Positions 10,714 through 21,871 are shown, counted from the stretch's first letter. The stretch is 58,697 nucleotides of DNA from Spiroplasma sp. AdecLV25b (GCF_030913225.1 NZ_JAQYTS010000036.1:1-58697), one strand, 5' to 3'. Numbers and translations are program-made. Notes: generated from the sequence alone by a model not told the origin.

Positions 10714-11439
10714 TTATTTTTTGCTAATAATTGTCGCGATAGCTTTATTTTGAACTGCTTTAATAATATTGTTTTCACCATTAATGTCGAAAACCATAAT
10801 TTTTAAATTAGCTTCCATGCACATTGTTGCTGCTGTTAAATCCATCACTTTTAATCGTTTGTTAGTAATCTCTTCATAAGTTAGATGGTCATAACGAACA
10901 GCATTCTTGTTAATTGTTGGATCTTTATCATAAACACCATCAACTCCATTTTTGGCCATTAATAAAACATCAGCATCAATTTCTGTAGCACGCAGTGCTG
11001 CTGATGTATCAGTAGTAAAGTATGGAGAACCAGTACCACCAGCAAAGATACATACATAACCTTTTTCAAGTCTACTTATGGCTTTTTTATAATAAAATGG
11101 TTCTGCTACTTGGTTAATTTCTAATGATGATTGGACAATAACTTTTAGTCCTAACGCTTTTAGTTTTGATTCTACTACTAAAGCATTCATAATGGTTGCT
11201 AACATTCCCATATAATCAGCATTAATTCGTTTTAATCCAACATTTTCACCTTGTTTGGCACCACGTCAGATATTACCACCACCAACTACAACACCCACTT
11301 GTACTTTGCTTTTTACTAAAGTTTGAATTTGTTGACAAATATTATCAATGCTTTTGTTATTATATAAATCACTAGCGTTGCCACCTAAAGCTTCACCACT
11401 TATTTTTAATAAGACTCTTTTATATTTAAATTGTTCCAT
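10714..11439 (-). CDS. pyrH: uridylate (UMP) kinase
   Basis: 241 aa. Phosphorylates UMP to UDP. It starts MEQFKYKRVLLKISGEALGG (amino-acid-kinase fold) and shows VQVGVVVGGGNIW, the IFAGGTGSPYFTTDTSAA loop and VDGVYDKDP, all diagnostic of bacterial PyrH. The start at 11439 is set by AGGAGGGG; an in-frame upstream codon at 11484 is unlikely because it lies within the terminator hairpin. Downstream, where frr is often found, there is only IS debris. Confidence 0.95.
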
Positions 11440-11478
11440 ATTTAATAATCCCCTCCTCACCTTTTTAACATTATAAAA

Positions 11479-11506
11479 AACCACAAAATAATCTGTGGCT
11501 TTTTTT
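11479..11506 (-). terminator. terminator between the tsf-linked membrane gene and pyrH
   Basis: The minus strand reads AGCCACAGATTATTTTGTGG followed by six T. The stem CCACA/TGTGG with a T-tract immediately follows the stop at 11508. It may end the rpsB-tsf transcript or attenuate read-through into pyrH, whose start is only 40 nt away. Confidence 0.65.
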
Positions 11507-11507
11507 A

Positions 11508-12065
11508 CTATTTATCATTGCTTTCGCTTGATTTTAAATCTTTAGTATTATCAACAATTTTTTGAACTAAATGTTCTTTTACAAATAATTGAGATTGTGG
11601 TGTAATAATAGTTAAACGTTTTTTCATTTTTTTAATACCTTGTTCATAAACAATTTTTAAAACATGCTTTTTTTGGTCTAAAGCAACAATTTTATTTGTA
11701 CTTACACTTTGTCCAAAGAAATAAATGTTAGTTTCATCAACAGCAATTCCAAAATCAAAACTAAAAACATAAGCTAATATTAAAAGTGCAGCTAAGAATA
11801 TATATTCGATAATTAAAATGCTTAAGAAAGTGGGATCATTTTTAACAAATACAGTATCATATGATCATACTTGCATGCCAATAGGCACAATTGATAAAAT
11901 TAAACCAATTACTCCGATTGCTAAAGTTGGTATTAATAATTTTATATTTAAAAATCTATTATTAGTTTTTGGTTTATTGAAACTAAATCATCCTCATCCA
12001 AAAATGGCTAGTAACAATACAAACATTACTAATCCAATATAATATATAATTTTAAAGTCCAGCAT
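11508..12065 (-). CDS. conserved membrane protein of unknown function
   Basis: 185 aa. Three hydrophobic helices (about residues 8-25, 40-60 and 85-110) are followed by a soluble C-terminal domain of about 75 residues rich in Lys and Ile/Val. No catalytic motif recognised. Start at 12065 has an ideal TTAGGAGGT. It follows tsf by 15 nt and precedes a terminator, so it is the last gene of an rpsB-tsf unit. The C-terminal domain resembles a PH-like beta domain only loosely. Confidence 0.8.
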
Positions 12066-12080
12066 TTTGTTACCTCCTAA

Positions 12081-12944
12081 TTATTTTGTGGAATTATCAA
12101 TTTTTTCTCCTAATTGATAACGTACCATCGTTATAATTGTAGCATGGTTTTTAGTTAAGTAGTCTTTGACTTTCATTGTTTGGTCTTTACTATAGTCTTG
12201 ATCAACAATAGTTAGTGATGCAAAAAACTTTTGTAAACGACCTTCAATCATTTTTTCAATAATAGCAGCAGGTTTTTTCTCATCTTTAGCTTGTTCTTGT
12301 AGAATTTTTAATTCGTTATCACGAGTTGCTTTTGGGATACTGTTAAGGTCAATGAATTTAGGATTTCCTGAAACAATTTGCATTGCAATGTTATGAGGCA
12401 CATCACTTTTGTTGTCAACACCTTTAATGACAACTAATGAAGTAAATTTACCTCCACCATGAACATATGAACCAAAAACTTCATCTTTATTTTTAGTTAC
12501 AATTTCAAAACGTGTTAGAATAATATTTTCACCTAATTTAGCAATTGCAAGTTTTAATTCATCACCAAGGTTATCAGCGCTGGAACTTGATTTTAATTTT
12601 AAAGCATCAACAACTGTTTTTGGTGAATATTTTAGAATAGTAGTTGCAATTTTATTAAATAGATTATTATATTCTTGAAGGGCAGCAACTTGTTCAGTTT
12701 GACAATTTAATTCAGCAATTACAGCTCTATCACCGTCAATTAACACTTTAGTAATACCATCAGCTGCCGTATTAACACTTTTTTTCTCAGCTTTAGCAAG
12801 TCCTTTAACTTTTAAAATTCTATGGGCTTCTTCTAAGTTATTATTACTTTCAATTAATGCTTCCATACAATCTTTCATTGGTAAATCAGTGCTTGCTCGT
12901 AATTCTTTTACTAATTTGATATCAGCTTTTACTAGATCTGGCAT
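12081..12944 (-). CDS. tsf: translation elongation factor Ts
   Basis: 287 aa. Nucleotide-exchange factor for EF-Tu. The N-terminal UBA-like domain includes KLVKELRASTDLPMKDCMEA and HRILKVKGLAKAEKK; the core has AVIAELNCQTEQVA and YVHGGGKFTSLVVI; the C-terminal coiled-coil/dimerisation region includes ARKEL-like segments. Full length. Start follows AAAGGAG. It lies 23 nt after rpsB in the conserved rpsB-tsf order. Confidence 0.95.
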   Translation of the reverse strand: MPDLVKADIKLVKELRASTDLPMKDCMEALIESNNNLEEAHRILKVKGLAKAEKKSVNTAADGITKVLIDGDRAVIAELNCQTEQVAALQEYNNLFNKIATTILKYSPKTVVDALKLKSSSSADNLGDELKLAIAKLGENIILTRFEIVTKNKDEVFGSYVHGGGKFTSLVVIKGVDNKSDVPHNIAMQIVSGNPKFIDLNSIPKATRDNELKILQEQAKDEKKPAAIIEKMIEGRLQKFFASLTIVDQDYSKDQTMKVKDYLTKNHATIITMVRYQLGEKIDNSTK

Positions 12945-12967
12945 ATAAATTTTACTCCTTTAATTTA

Positions 12968-13738
12968 TTACTTTTCTTCAGTTTTAACTACTTTATCAGC
13001 ATCCATGCTTTCAATTATAGTTTCAGTAGTTTCTTCTTTTTTATCAACTACAGGTTTAATGCTTTGACCTTCCAAAATAGCAGCAGCAATTTTACTTGTA
13101 ATTAAAGTAATTGATTTAGTAGCGTCATCATTACCAGGGATAATATAATCAATACCATCTGGATCTGAGTTACTATCACAAATGGCAATAACTTTGATTC
13201 CCAATACTTTGGCTTCTTGCACAGCAATGTTATTAGCAATAGTATCTGTAATAAAAATAGCTTCAGGAATTTTGTACATATTTCTAATACCACCAAGATT
13301 ACGTTCTAAACGGTCTTTTTCTTTGGCGACAAGAATTTGTTCTTTTTTAGTTAAAAGTTTGATTTCTCCACTTTTTTCTTTATTTTCAATATCAATTAAA
13401 GATTTAATACTTGTTTTAATAGTTTTAAAATTAGTTAATAAACCACCTAATCAGCGTTCTGTTACATATGGTGAGTTACAACTAATAGCAAGGTCTTTAA
13501 CTGCATCTTTAGCTTGTTTTTTTGTACCAACAAATAAAACTTTCCCGCCAGTTTCACTGATTTCTTTTACAAATTTGTATGCTTCATCTAATTTACGCAT
13601 TGATTTTTGTAAATCAATAATGTGGATAGCATTTCTTTGACCAAAAATATATTTACGCATTTTTGGGTTTCATCTTTTAGTTTGGTGTCCAAACTGAACT
13701 CCTGCTTCAAGCAGTTGTTCACGTGTTACAATTGACAT
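12968..13738 (-). CDS. rpsB: 30S ribosomal protein S2
   Basis: 256 aa. Begins [20 protein letters not shown] with [12 protein letters not shown] next, both S2 hallmarks; later [19 protein letters not shown] and PEAIFITD. The C-terminus carries an acidic/Thr-rich extension ([17 protein letters not shown]) beyond the usual fold. AAGGAGAC sets the start; an in-frame ATG 30 nt upstream lacks a ribosome-binding site. A leader of about 115 nt separates the promoter from the gene, room for S2 autoregulation, though I see no defined motif. Confidence 0.95.
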
Positions 13739-13860
13739 AATGTCTCCTTTAATTTGTTTTTCTTCCATTAGCTTCTAACATTAACCACTTTTAAATTAAA
13801 AGCACTAGGTAATGAATTCACAAATGTGATGCTTATTTTTATTCTAAATTAAGCGTGTAT

Positions 13861-13869
13861 ATTGTAGCA
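13861..13869 (-). promoter_or_regulatory. extended -10 promoter for rpsB-tsf
   Basis: The minus strand reads TGCTACAAT, an extended -10 (TGN plus TACAAT), about 120 nt ahead of the rpsB start. No clear -35 is seen, as expected for an extended -10. Confidence 0.55.
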
Positions 13870-13898
13870 TATTTTTGATAATTTAGAAAAATATTTTT

Positions 13899-13951
13899 AC
13901 AAAAAAAAAAAAAAAAACGTAAGCAGGTTTTATAAACCTGCTTACGTTTTA
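13899..13951 (-). terminator. strong terminator after the coiled-coil gene
   Basis: ACGTAAGCAGGTTT and its exact complement flank TAT (13917-13947). On the minus strand they are followed by a run of about 18 T. This isolates the 14.1-16.4 kb gene from rpsB. The rest of 13739-14084 contains only the rpsB promoter/leader and AT-rich sequence. Confidence 0.9.
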
Positions 13952-14084
13952 AAATTAATATAATTTTAATAAATAGAGTTCTTGCATAACTAAGTTTAAC
14001 TAATCTAAATTATGAATAACAGCAACCAAATTAAATCTAATGCAGAATCTATCTTTAAATTTTTTCAGTTTTTTATGTCATGAT

Positions 14085-16418
14085 TTAGCAATTGAGACTA
14101 TAATTCGGGAATTGAATGGAACTTTCTAGTGGCATATGTACTTGCGCTTCAGCATTACATTCTCCAACTAATCTAGAACGTAAATTTGCAGAAGTTGAGG
14201 GTTGTTCTTCCTCAAAACTTTGTGATTTTGTATTGATTTCATTCATTTTTTTTTCAACTTCACTCAACTCTTTTTGTCTTTTTTCTATCTTTCTATCTAA
14301 TCTTGCGTTTCGATCAAAAATACCACAAGAAAGATTTTTTCAAAAATTATTTCAACCTTTGCCCAGCTTTTTAACTTCTAGTTTTTTTATTTCATTTTCT
14401 ATATCATTTTTTTTGCTATTGCATTGATCCAATGTTAAGTTATCTACACATTCTGTAACTTTATCTGTAATCGCTTGAAAAAATGCTGTAACGTTTTTCT
14501 TAAATCCATTAGCAGTTTTTCCAATTCATGTAAAATGTTTATTATTACTATTACCTGCTGAATCAAATTCAGCAGAGTTTATATTTGAATTAGAAAATAC
14601 TTCAGAATTTTCTAATTCTTCTTTTATACGAGTCAAACAATCACCAATTGATGCATTTCTTTTATCTTTTATTATAATCTTAAATCCTTCTACTTCATTT
14701 AATTTTTTAGATGTTTTTTCAGATATTATATCAGTCATTTGTTGATAGAACCCTGCTATTTTTGGTACTACTTCATTTGTTTTTTTTGTTATTTCTTCAT
14801 TTAATTTTTCTATTTTCTTTACTTTTATAGTTTTCAGTTCTTTAAATTTCTGATAAAATTCTGCTATTTCAGATGCTTTTTCAGGTAATTTTTGCTTTAA
14901 TGCATCAATTTTAGCTGATATTTCTTCTGCTTTACATTTTTCTTCTGCTACAATATTACTTTTTTGTTCATTTAATTTTGTTACTTCAGTTATTTGTTGA
15001 TAGAATTTTGCTATTTCTTCTGTTTCTTTAACTTCTAGTTTTTCTAATTGTTCATAGAGTTCTTCTTTGTTAGATGTTATTTTTGTTTTTTGTTCATTTA
15101 ATTTTTCTGTGTTTTCAGTTCATTTACATACTATTTTTTCTACTTTTGCCTTTATTTCTAATACTTTATTTTTTATTTTAAATTCTTTTTCAAATGTTAT
15201 ATTACTTATTTGATGCTTAATTTCTAATATTTCAGATGCTTTTTCAGGTAATTTTTGCTTTAATGCATCAATTTTAGCTGTGATTGCTTCTATTTCTACT
15301 GTTACAATCTTATCTATTTCTTTATTTAGTTTTTCTATTCCAAACCTTATTTCATTGTCTAGTGTGCTTACTTGTTCAGTAAACGTTTTTTTTTCAGATG
15401 CTATTTCAGATGCTATTTCAGCTTCTAATTTATTCAATTGTTCTACTTCAGGTGATTGTTGATTTAATGTTGCAATTGCTTCTATTTTTTTAGTTTTCAG
15501 TTCTTTTATTTTTTTGTTAAATTTTATTTTTGCAAAATTTTTATTAACTTCTAGTTTTTCTAATTGTTGATTAATTTCTATTATTTTAGTTACTAGTTCT
15601 TCTGATTTTTTAGTTTTCAGTTCTTTAACTTGTTGCTTAATTTCTAATATTTCAGATGCTTTTTCAGGTAATTTTTGCTTTAATACATCAATTTTAGCTG
15701 TGATTGCTTCTATTTCTACTGTTATAATCTTACCTATTTCTTTATTTAGTTGTTGATTAATTTCTGCTGCTATTTCAGATACTTTTTCAGTTTCTAATTT
15801 ATTTAATTGTTCTGTTTTTTTTTCTCATTTAAGTGCTAGTTTTCCTAGTTCTTGATTAATTTCTAATATTTTAGTTACTAGTTCTTTTGATTGTTGATTT
15901 ATTGATATCTTTTTATTTCCTAAATTCTTTATTATTTTAGTTATTTGCTTGTTTAATGTTGCAATTGCTTCTATTTTTTCAGTTTTTAGGCTTTCTTCTA
16001 GTTGTTGATTAATTTCTAATATTTCAGATTCCAAATCAGTCATTTGTTGATAGAACCCTGCTATTTTTGGCACTATTTCAGTTTCTATTTCCGTTATTTG
16101 TTGTTTTAATGCTATTATTTCAGTTTCTTTTTTAGTTTTCTTTATTTTTTTATTTAATTCTTTAATTTCTTCATCTTTTTTAATTTCTAATTGTTCTTTC
16201 AACTGATTTATTTTGGATAATAATTCGTTTAATATTTTCGTTTTATATTTAGTTGCTTTTTCTATTTTAAGTACTAGTTCTTCTGATTGTTGATTTAATG
16301 TTGCAATACCAAGTTCTTTTTCAGACACTATGTCAACTATTTTTTTATAAAATCCTGATATTTCAGGTGGTATTTCTCTTAATAGCTTTTCTGCAACTTT
16401 ACTTATTACTCCTATCAT
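14085..16418 (-). CDS. large repetitive coiled-coil protein, lineage-specific
   Basis: 777 aa, continuous only when TGA is read as Trp. Almost all of residues 1-600 is predicted coiled coil, rich in Lys, Glu, Ile and Gln, built from recurring modules such as TAKIDALKQKLPEKASEI (DNA copies near 14862, 15224 and 15644), KKSEELVTKI-type units and GFYQQMTD segments. The last 120 residues differ: a Trp/Phe-rich patch (NNFWKNLSCGIFDRN), a basic helix and a tail with EEEQPSTSANLRSRL. There is no signal peptide or membrane segment. Start follows GAAAGGAAG preceded by a leader hairpin shared with other genes here. Possible cytoskeletal or adhesion-related role, unknown. Confidence 0.8.
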
Positions 16419-16423
16419 TGGTT

Positions 16424-16500
16424 ATCTTCCTTTCAAAATAAAAAAATCAATTATCTTTTAAAAAAAATAATGGATTGAAAACAATCTTTAGTTTCTCATC
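16424..16500 (-). promoter_or_regulatory. leader element C (hairpin plus TTTTATTTTGAAAGGAAG)
   Basis: The 5' leader of the coiled-coil gene contains AAACTAAAGATTGTTT, then CAATCCATTATT pairing weakly with AAGATAATTGATT, a T-tract, then TTTTATTTTGAAAGGAAG. Leaders A (22160-22235) and B (24405-24480) share this order and most of the sequence. See findings. Confidence 0.5.
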
Positions 16501-16613
16501 TAGATTGTATATAAATCTATTAACTTTACATAATATATGCATAATGTTCTAAAAAAGAGTTAAACATAAGTAAGTAAATAGATGCCAACCTAGATATTCA
16601 CTTCTCACAAAAT

Positions 16614-16638
16614 AAAAGATGTATTATAAATACATCTT
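16614..16638 (-). terminator. terminator of the ftsY-cutC operon
   Basis: AAGATGTATT / AATACATCTT form a 10-bp stem with a 3-nt loop right at the cutC stop, followed by TTATTTT on the minus strand. Confidence 0.7.
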
Positions 16639-17311
16639 ACTTACTACCCATTTGTTTAATTCTATTAATTAACATCGGGTCAATAGGATTATCAAAACTA
16701 TTATTTTTATGAACACACTTACCAACATGAATATCAGTAATGCCATTTTCTAAAAATAATGGTAAATTTTCCATACTAACGCCGCCACCAGCAAGGATTC
16801 TAATTGGCAAATTTAGATTTTTCAAAACTTTGAAATTAGCAATATTATTAGTGATTTTATCTGCCCCACCACTTGTTAATACAGTAGTTATCCCTAAAGC
16901 AACTAGTTCTTGTAAAACCTTTGTTTGATTATTTAATCCATCAAAAGCACGATGAAAAGTTACACGTAATGGTTTTGCTAATTCAATAATTTCTTGCATT
17001 TTGTTAATATCAACACTATTATTTTTTGTTAAAACACCACAAACAATACCAGCAGCATGTGTCGTTTTAATAAAGTCAATATCTTTTTTAAATTGCTTAA
17101 ATGCCATGTCACCAACTTCAAAGTTATCATTATTGTGTCGCACCATAACCATTACTGGGGCTTTAGCAAGACTACATGCTTGGGCAATTAAATCATATCT
17201 TGGCGTATAGCCACCAAATTCCATGTTTGCACAAAGTTCAATTTGATCAGTTTGTGATTTATTAATATTTTCAATATCTTGTAATGATGTCGCAATAACT
17301 TCTAAAAACAT
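16637..17311 (-). CDS. cutC: CutC family protein (copper homeostasis family)
   Basis: 224 aa TIM-barrel protein. It begins MFLEVIATSLQDIENI and shows QIELCANMEFGGYTP, the VMVRHNNDNF strand, VTFHRAFDG, LTSGGADK and ILAGGGVSMENLP, the successive motifs of CutC. The family was named for copper homeostasis, but its biochemical role is not settled. It starts 2 nt after the metK stop, so it is cotranscribed and coupled, and it is last in the operon before a terminator. Confidence 0.92.
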   Translation of the reverse strand: MFLEVIATSLQDIENINKSQTDQIELCANMEFGGYTPRYDLIAQACSLAKAPVMVMVRHNNDNFEVGDMAFKQFKKDIDFIKTTHAAGIVCGVLTKNNSVDINKMQEIIELAKPLRVTFHRAFDGLNNQTKVLQELVALGITTVLTSGGADKITNNIANFKVLKNLNLPIRILAGGGVSMENLPLFLENGITDIHVGKCVHKNNSFDNPIDPMLINRIKQMGSK

Positions 17312-17313
17312 TG

Positions 17314-18513
17314 TTAACTAATTTCCTTCACTTTATTTTTTGGTAAATATTTTTGTAATTGTTCAACTTTGTCTAATTGTTCTCATGATAAATGTAAATC
17401 ATTTCTACCAAAATGCCCATAAGTTGCTAATTGTTGGTAATTTTGTTTAGTTAAATTCAAACTATTAATCATATTTTTTAAGCTACAATCAAATGTTTTA
17501 ACAACAATGTTAGTTAATTGCGCTTCTGTTAAACCAGTAATAATTGTTTGATGCGTATTAATATATATAGCAATGGGGTCAGGAGTACCAATCGCATATG
17601 CTAGTTGCACTTCACATACTTGTGCTAACTTTGCTGCCACAATATTTTTCGCAATGTAACGAGCATAGTAAGCACCTGTGCGATCAACTTTAGTAGGGTC
17701 TTTACCAGAAAAGGCACCACCACCATGACAAGCAGCACCACCATAAGTATCAACCATTAATTTTCTTCCTGTTAGACCCGTATCACCAGCAGGACCACCA
17801 ATGACAAATTTACCTGTGGGATTAATTAAGAATTTAAAATCATCATTTAAATTATATTTTTTAGCAATGAATTGCATAATATCTTCATGAATAATTTTTT
17901 TAAATTTAGTTTCATCATAGTCAGCTTGGTGTTGAATACTCATTAAGATAGTATGTATTTTTAATTGTTCAGGATTATTTTGATCAATAGTAACTTGTGC
18001 TTTCATATCATGTAATGCGTGAGGAAACTTGTTTTGTTGTTTTAAAGTATTAGCACGTAACAATAAAGCATGGGCTAAAACAAGCGCTAAAGGCATATAT
18101 TCAGGTGTCTGTTGACAAGCATAACCAAACATAATTCCTTGGTCGCCAGCACCAATTTGGTGGTTTTTTAAATCAACACCACGTAAAATATCGGGTGATT
18201 GTTGATGAATTAAAATTTTAACTTGGCATGTGTGACCATTAAAACCAATTTCGTCATTAACATAACCAATATCAACAATGACTTTACGAGCAATCTTTTC
18301 ATAATCAACAATGGCATGACTATGAACTTCACCACCAATTAAAACAAAATCAGTAGTAATAAAAACTTCACATGCTACTTTAGCATGAGGGTCTTGTTGC
18401 AAAAAAGCATCTAGAATGGCATCAGAAATTTGGTCACAAATTTTATCAGGATGACCTGGGGCAACTGATTCACTAGTGAAAAGATGATGAGTAATATTAG
18501 GAATTGATTTCAT
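17314..18513 (-). CDS. metK: S-adenosylmethionine synthetase
   Basis: 399 aa. Makes SAM from methionine and ATP. The N-terminus has HLFTSESVAPGHPDKICDQI; GAGDQGIMFGYAC is the ATP-binding hexapeptide region and GGGAFSGKDPTKVDRT the second signature. Length is normal. The 5' end overlaps the 3' end of the upstream hydrolase by 17 nt, and AAAGGTCC supplies the ribosome-binding site. SAM serves methyltransferases such as RsmH encoded nearby. Confidence 0.96.
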
Positions 18514-19513
18514 TGTTAGTAGGACCTTTCTGGATATTAATATTTTTTACCATTCACGGCATAATTTCTTTGTCAAATAAATCTTTAATACTAGGTTCAT
18601 TAATTAAAGCATGTTTACCCTCAAAAAGAAAGACATAATTGTGTTGAGATTTTCAATATTTATGATTAATTTTTAACTGGTGGAAATCACTAAAGACATC
18701 ATCAGCGCTTTGTAAAATTAAAGTTTGTTGTTTTAAATTGCTAATGATATTTATACTATTTTTATTAATTTTTTTAAATTGTAAAAAGAAACGTAATGAT
18801 CAGTTTTGACGAACATTGTATCTTTGATTCATGTTAGTAATGTGTGCTTTGCTACTAGAAATATCTTGATTATCAATAAAAATCGGCATTTCAATTTTAC
18901 TATTAAACAGAAAAGCAAAACCATAACGGAAAACAAGTGATAATGAATGTTGCGCTAAATTACGTTTAGTAACTAAGTTACTAATAATTAATGCTGCAAC
19001 TTGGGGATTATTTTTAACAGCATAACTAGCAATCGCTGCTCCTAAAGATTCACCAAAAACAACAATTTCTTGGTTAGGATACTTAGTTTTAACAGCATTA
19101 ATCACATCTTTTAAATCATTAATATCTGTTCCTAATGATTTAAATTTGGAAAAACAAGCATTTTTGCCAATCCCGCGACGATCATATGAAATTAATGATA
19201 GTTGTGATTTTTTACAAAAAGCACTTAATAATTTAAAGTCTTCTTTTTGACCTTGTAAACCATGAACACCAATAATAATAACCTTACTTTTATCAACCAT
19301 TTGTTTGAATATTTTCACTTCGTATAAATCACGTAAAATAATAATCTTATCACGATCACGTAATTCTGCAGTTTGTTGATGAACCACACTATCTTTAATT
19401 TTACTAATGGTTATCTTTCGTCATACTATTAAGGTTAGCAATATCACGATACCAATGATAATTGAGTATAATCCATTATCTTTTATAAAGAAATTAAGAA
19501 AATTTCATTTCAT
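18497..19513 (-). CDS. membrane-anchored alpha/beta hydrolase (paralogue 2)
   Basis: 338 aa. A transmembrane segment at about residues 15-32 (SIIIGIVILLTLIV) precedes the hydrolase domain: GVHGLQGQKEDF, YDRRGIGKN, nucleophile elbow GESLGAAIA, probable acid in LQSADDVF and histidine in FEGKHAL. Same architecture as the proteins at 5252-6388 and 36900-37862. Start at 19513 has AAAGGAAC. It lies between ymdB (27 nt upstream) and metK (17-nt overlap), so expressed in the ftsY-cutC operon. Substrate unknown. Confidence 0.85.
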
Positions 19514-19539
19514 TTTTAATTAAGTTCCTTTCTTATAAT

Positions 19540-20367
19540 TTATTGATTAATTTTTAAATCAGGTGCTTGAGGGTGAATAAAGATTCGTTCTAATTTTTCT
19601 GCTCTATTAGTTTCATTATCAATAGTTAATAAAACAGCTGAAAATTGACCTTCACCATCAGCTGGTTTAAGATGGGCAGGCATAGTTTTTTTATCACGAT
19701 AAATTACTTCTTTTGGGTTAGCGCCAATAATTGAATAAAATGGACCTGTCATGCCAACATCACTAATAAATGCTGTTCCTTTTGGTAATAAACGATTATC
19801 AGCTGTTTGAACGTGCGTATGTGTTCCAACAACACATGTTACTTGACCATCAAAGTTTCAAGCAAATGCTAACTTTTCAGCAGTTGCTTCAGCATGAAAA
19901 TCAATAATATGAATGTCACTAGTTTCATTAACATTTTTTTCTGCTGTTTTAATTAATTGTTCAACAGCATAATAAGGATTATCAGCTTTATCCATAAAGG
20001 TACGACCAATAATATTAGTAACACGAACTTTTTTAGTTCCTACTTTAACAACAATCGTCCCATTACCAGGATGATAAGGGTTATAGTTTAACGGTCTTAA
20101 TAAATCAGGACTTTTATCAATATATTTAACGACATCAGGATGAGCAAAAATATGATTACCAGAAGTAATAACGTCAATTCCTGCCTCTTTTAATTCGTGA
20201 TAATGTCTTTCATTTAATGATTTACCATGAGTAGTGTTTTCACCATTGGCAATTACTAAATCAATTTTAAATTCATTTTCATACTTCTTTTTAATTTTAG
20301 TAATTCATGTTTTAACCATCACACGGCCGATATTACTATAAATATCACCAATAATAAGGACTTTCAT
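19540..20367 (-). CDS. ymdB: YmdB-family metallophosphoesterase
   Basis: 275 aa. Calcineurin-like phosphoesterase of the YmdB type (2',3'-cyclic-nucleotide phosphodiesterase activity is known in Bacillus). It starts MKVLIIGDIYSNIGRVMV; metal ligands appear in GDIYSNIGR, IANGENTTHGKS, TSGNHIFAH, IIDFHAEATAEK and VVGTHTHVQTADNR, then GTAFISDVGMTGPFYSIIG. The family usually has GDIVG; here Y-S replaces V-G. It is 20 nt after ylxM. Confidence 0.92.
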
Positions 20368-20386
20368 TATTTTACACCTGCTTCAT

Positions 20387-20698
20387 CTATATTTTATCAA
20401 TTAATTGTAATTGTTTGATAAAATCATATTTTTCTGTATATTTTTCATAAATTTTTTGTCGTTTTTTATACCTTTCATAAAGTTGCAATTTACTTTCATA
20501 ATTAGTTAACAAGGTAATAACTTTTTGTAAACTATCATGAACAGCATTTCGTGATACGTTTTGTAAAGTTGCAATTTCTTGTAATGATAAATTATCGATA
20601 AAATAATTAGTAAAATATTTGATTTGTTTATTTGTTAATAACGATTGATAAAAAGCAAATAAACTATAGTATAAAACTTGTTTTTCTAAACTATTCAT
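20387..20698 (-). CDS. ylxM: YlxM/p13-like DNA-binding protein linked to the SRP pathway
   Basis: 103 aa. Sigma-like helix-turn-helix protein: LLTNKQIKYFTNYFIDNLSL then EIATLQNVSRNAVHDSLQK, typical of YlxM, which neighbours ftsY/ffh in Firmicutes and is implicated in SRP function. The chosen ATG at 20698 has GGAG upstream and overlaps the ftsY stop by 8 nt; an in-frame upstream start at 20722 lacks support. Confidence 0.9.
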   Translation of the reverse strand: MNSLEKQVLYYSLFAFYQSLLTNKQIKYFTNYFIDNLSLQEIATLQNVSRNAVHDSLQKVITLLTNYESKLQLYERYKKRQKIYEKYTEKYDFIKQLQLIDKI

Positions 20699-21674
20699 CA
20701 CTATACTCCGTAAATAAATCACTTGTTAAACTAAAAATATATTTATCTAAATCAAACTCTTCTAAATCAGTAACCTTTTCACCAAATCCCATTAATTTAA
20801 CAGGAATATCTAAGTATTCTTTAATAGCAAGAATAATACCACCTTTGGCTGTTCCATCCATTTTTGTTAAAACAATACCTGTTAATGGTACAATTTTCAT
20901 AAATTCTTGCGCTTGATTAATTCCGTTTTGACCAGTAGTTCCATCAATTACTAATAATGTTTCATTAGCATCATGGCCTAATTGTTTATTAATAATTTTA
21001 TTAATTTTATGTAATTCGTTCATTAAATTAACTTTATTTTCTAATCTTCCTGCTGTATCAACAATAATAACATCACAATTAGCAGCACTAGCAGCATCAA
21101 TGCCAGTGAAGACAACACTGGCTGGGTCTTGTTTTGGTTGTCCTAAATAACAAGGTACATCAACTCTTTGTGCTCATACTTGTAATTGTTCAACAGCACC
21201 AGCACGAAACGTATCAGCAGCAATTAGCATTGGTTTTTTACCCATAGCTTTTAACTTAGCTGCTAATTTGGCAGTGGTTGTAGTTTTACCATTACCATTA
21301 ACACCAACCATTAAAAAGAGCGTGGGTTTGTTTACTGAAAAATTTAATCTGGTCGAAACAATTTCGCCATCAGTATAAATTACAAACATTTTATCAATAA
21401 TAATATCATTGATATCCTTCGGTTTACTTAATTTCTGAACTTTAGCTTCATGACGGATTTCATCAGTAATGGTTTGTGCCATTTTGTAGCCAACGTCAGC
21501 AAGAATTAAAGTTTCTTCTAATTCTTCGAAGTATTCTTCATTTAGGGTTTGATAACGTGCTGCTAATGATTTAATTTTAGAAGCAAATAATGTTCGTGAC
21601 TTTTTTAGTCCTTGTTCATATTTTGTTGTTTTTTGACCAAATAATTTACTTTTTAAGTTTTTGAAAAATGCCAT
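20691..21674 (-). CDS. ftsY: signal recognition particle receptor FtsY
   Basis: 327 aa SRP receptor GTPase. The acidic N-terminal A domain of larger homologues is short. The NG domain has the four-helix N domain, P-loop GVNGNGKTTTTAKLA (about 124-138), LIAADTFRAGAVEQLQVWA, DVIIVDTAGRLENK and TKMDGTAKGG. Docks ribosome-SRP complexes to the membrane. Heads the ftsY-ylxM-ymdB-hydrolase-metK-cutC operon. Confidence 0.95.
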
Positions 21675-21693
21675 AATATCACCTACATCGTTT

Positions 21694-21702
21694 ATTATAC
21701 CA
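21694..21702 (-). promoter_or_regulatory. extended -10 promoter of the ftsY operon
   Basis: The minus strand reads TGGTATAAT 20-28 nt ahead of the ftsY ATG: a consensus extended -10. A leader of about 15 nt is implied. Confidence 0.65.
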
Positions 21703-21871
21703 ATAAATTAGTAGTTCTACTAATTGTGAGTAATAAAAGATTGAATTTATTTTTTGGTGCAATTTATGATAAATAAATAAATTTTTAAATGGTAACAGAT
21801 AAAAGTAGGAGAATCATAACATGTTGGTGAATTAAAGATTTAGGAATTAGATTATTAGTAACTAGGGTTTT

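Noticed and set aside
11439-11484. Upstream start for pyrH at 11484
   Set aside because: The extra codons lie in a terminator hairpin and the AGGAGGGG site fits the ATG at 11439.
13739-14084. Gene in the gap between rpsB and the coiled-coil gene
   Set aside because: Only the rpsB promoter/leader, the strong terminator and AT-rich sequence are visible.
15280-15462. Ser/Ile-rich plus-strand frames opposite the coiled-coil gene and similar antisense frames elsewhere
   Set aside because: They are complements of Lys/Glu-rich or Thr/Asn-rich coding sequence and lack start signals.
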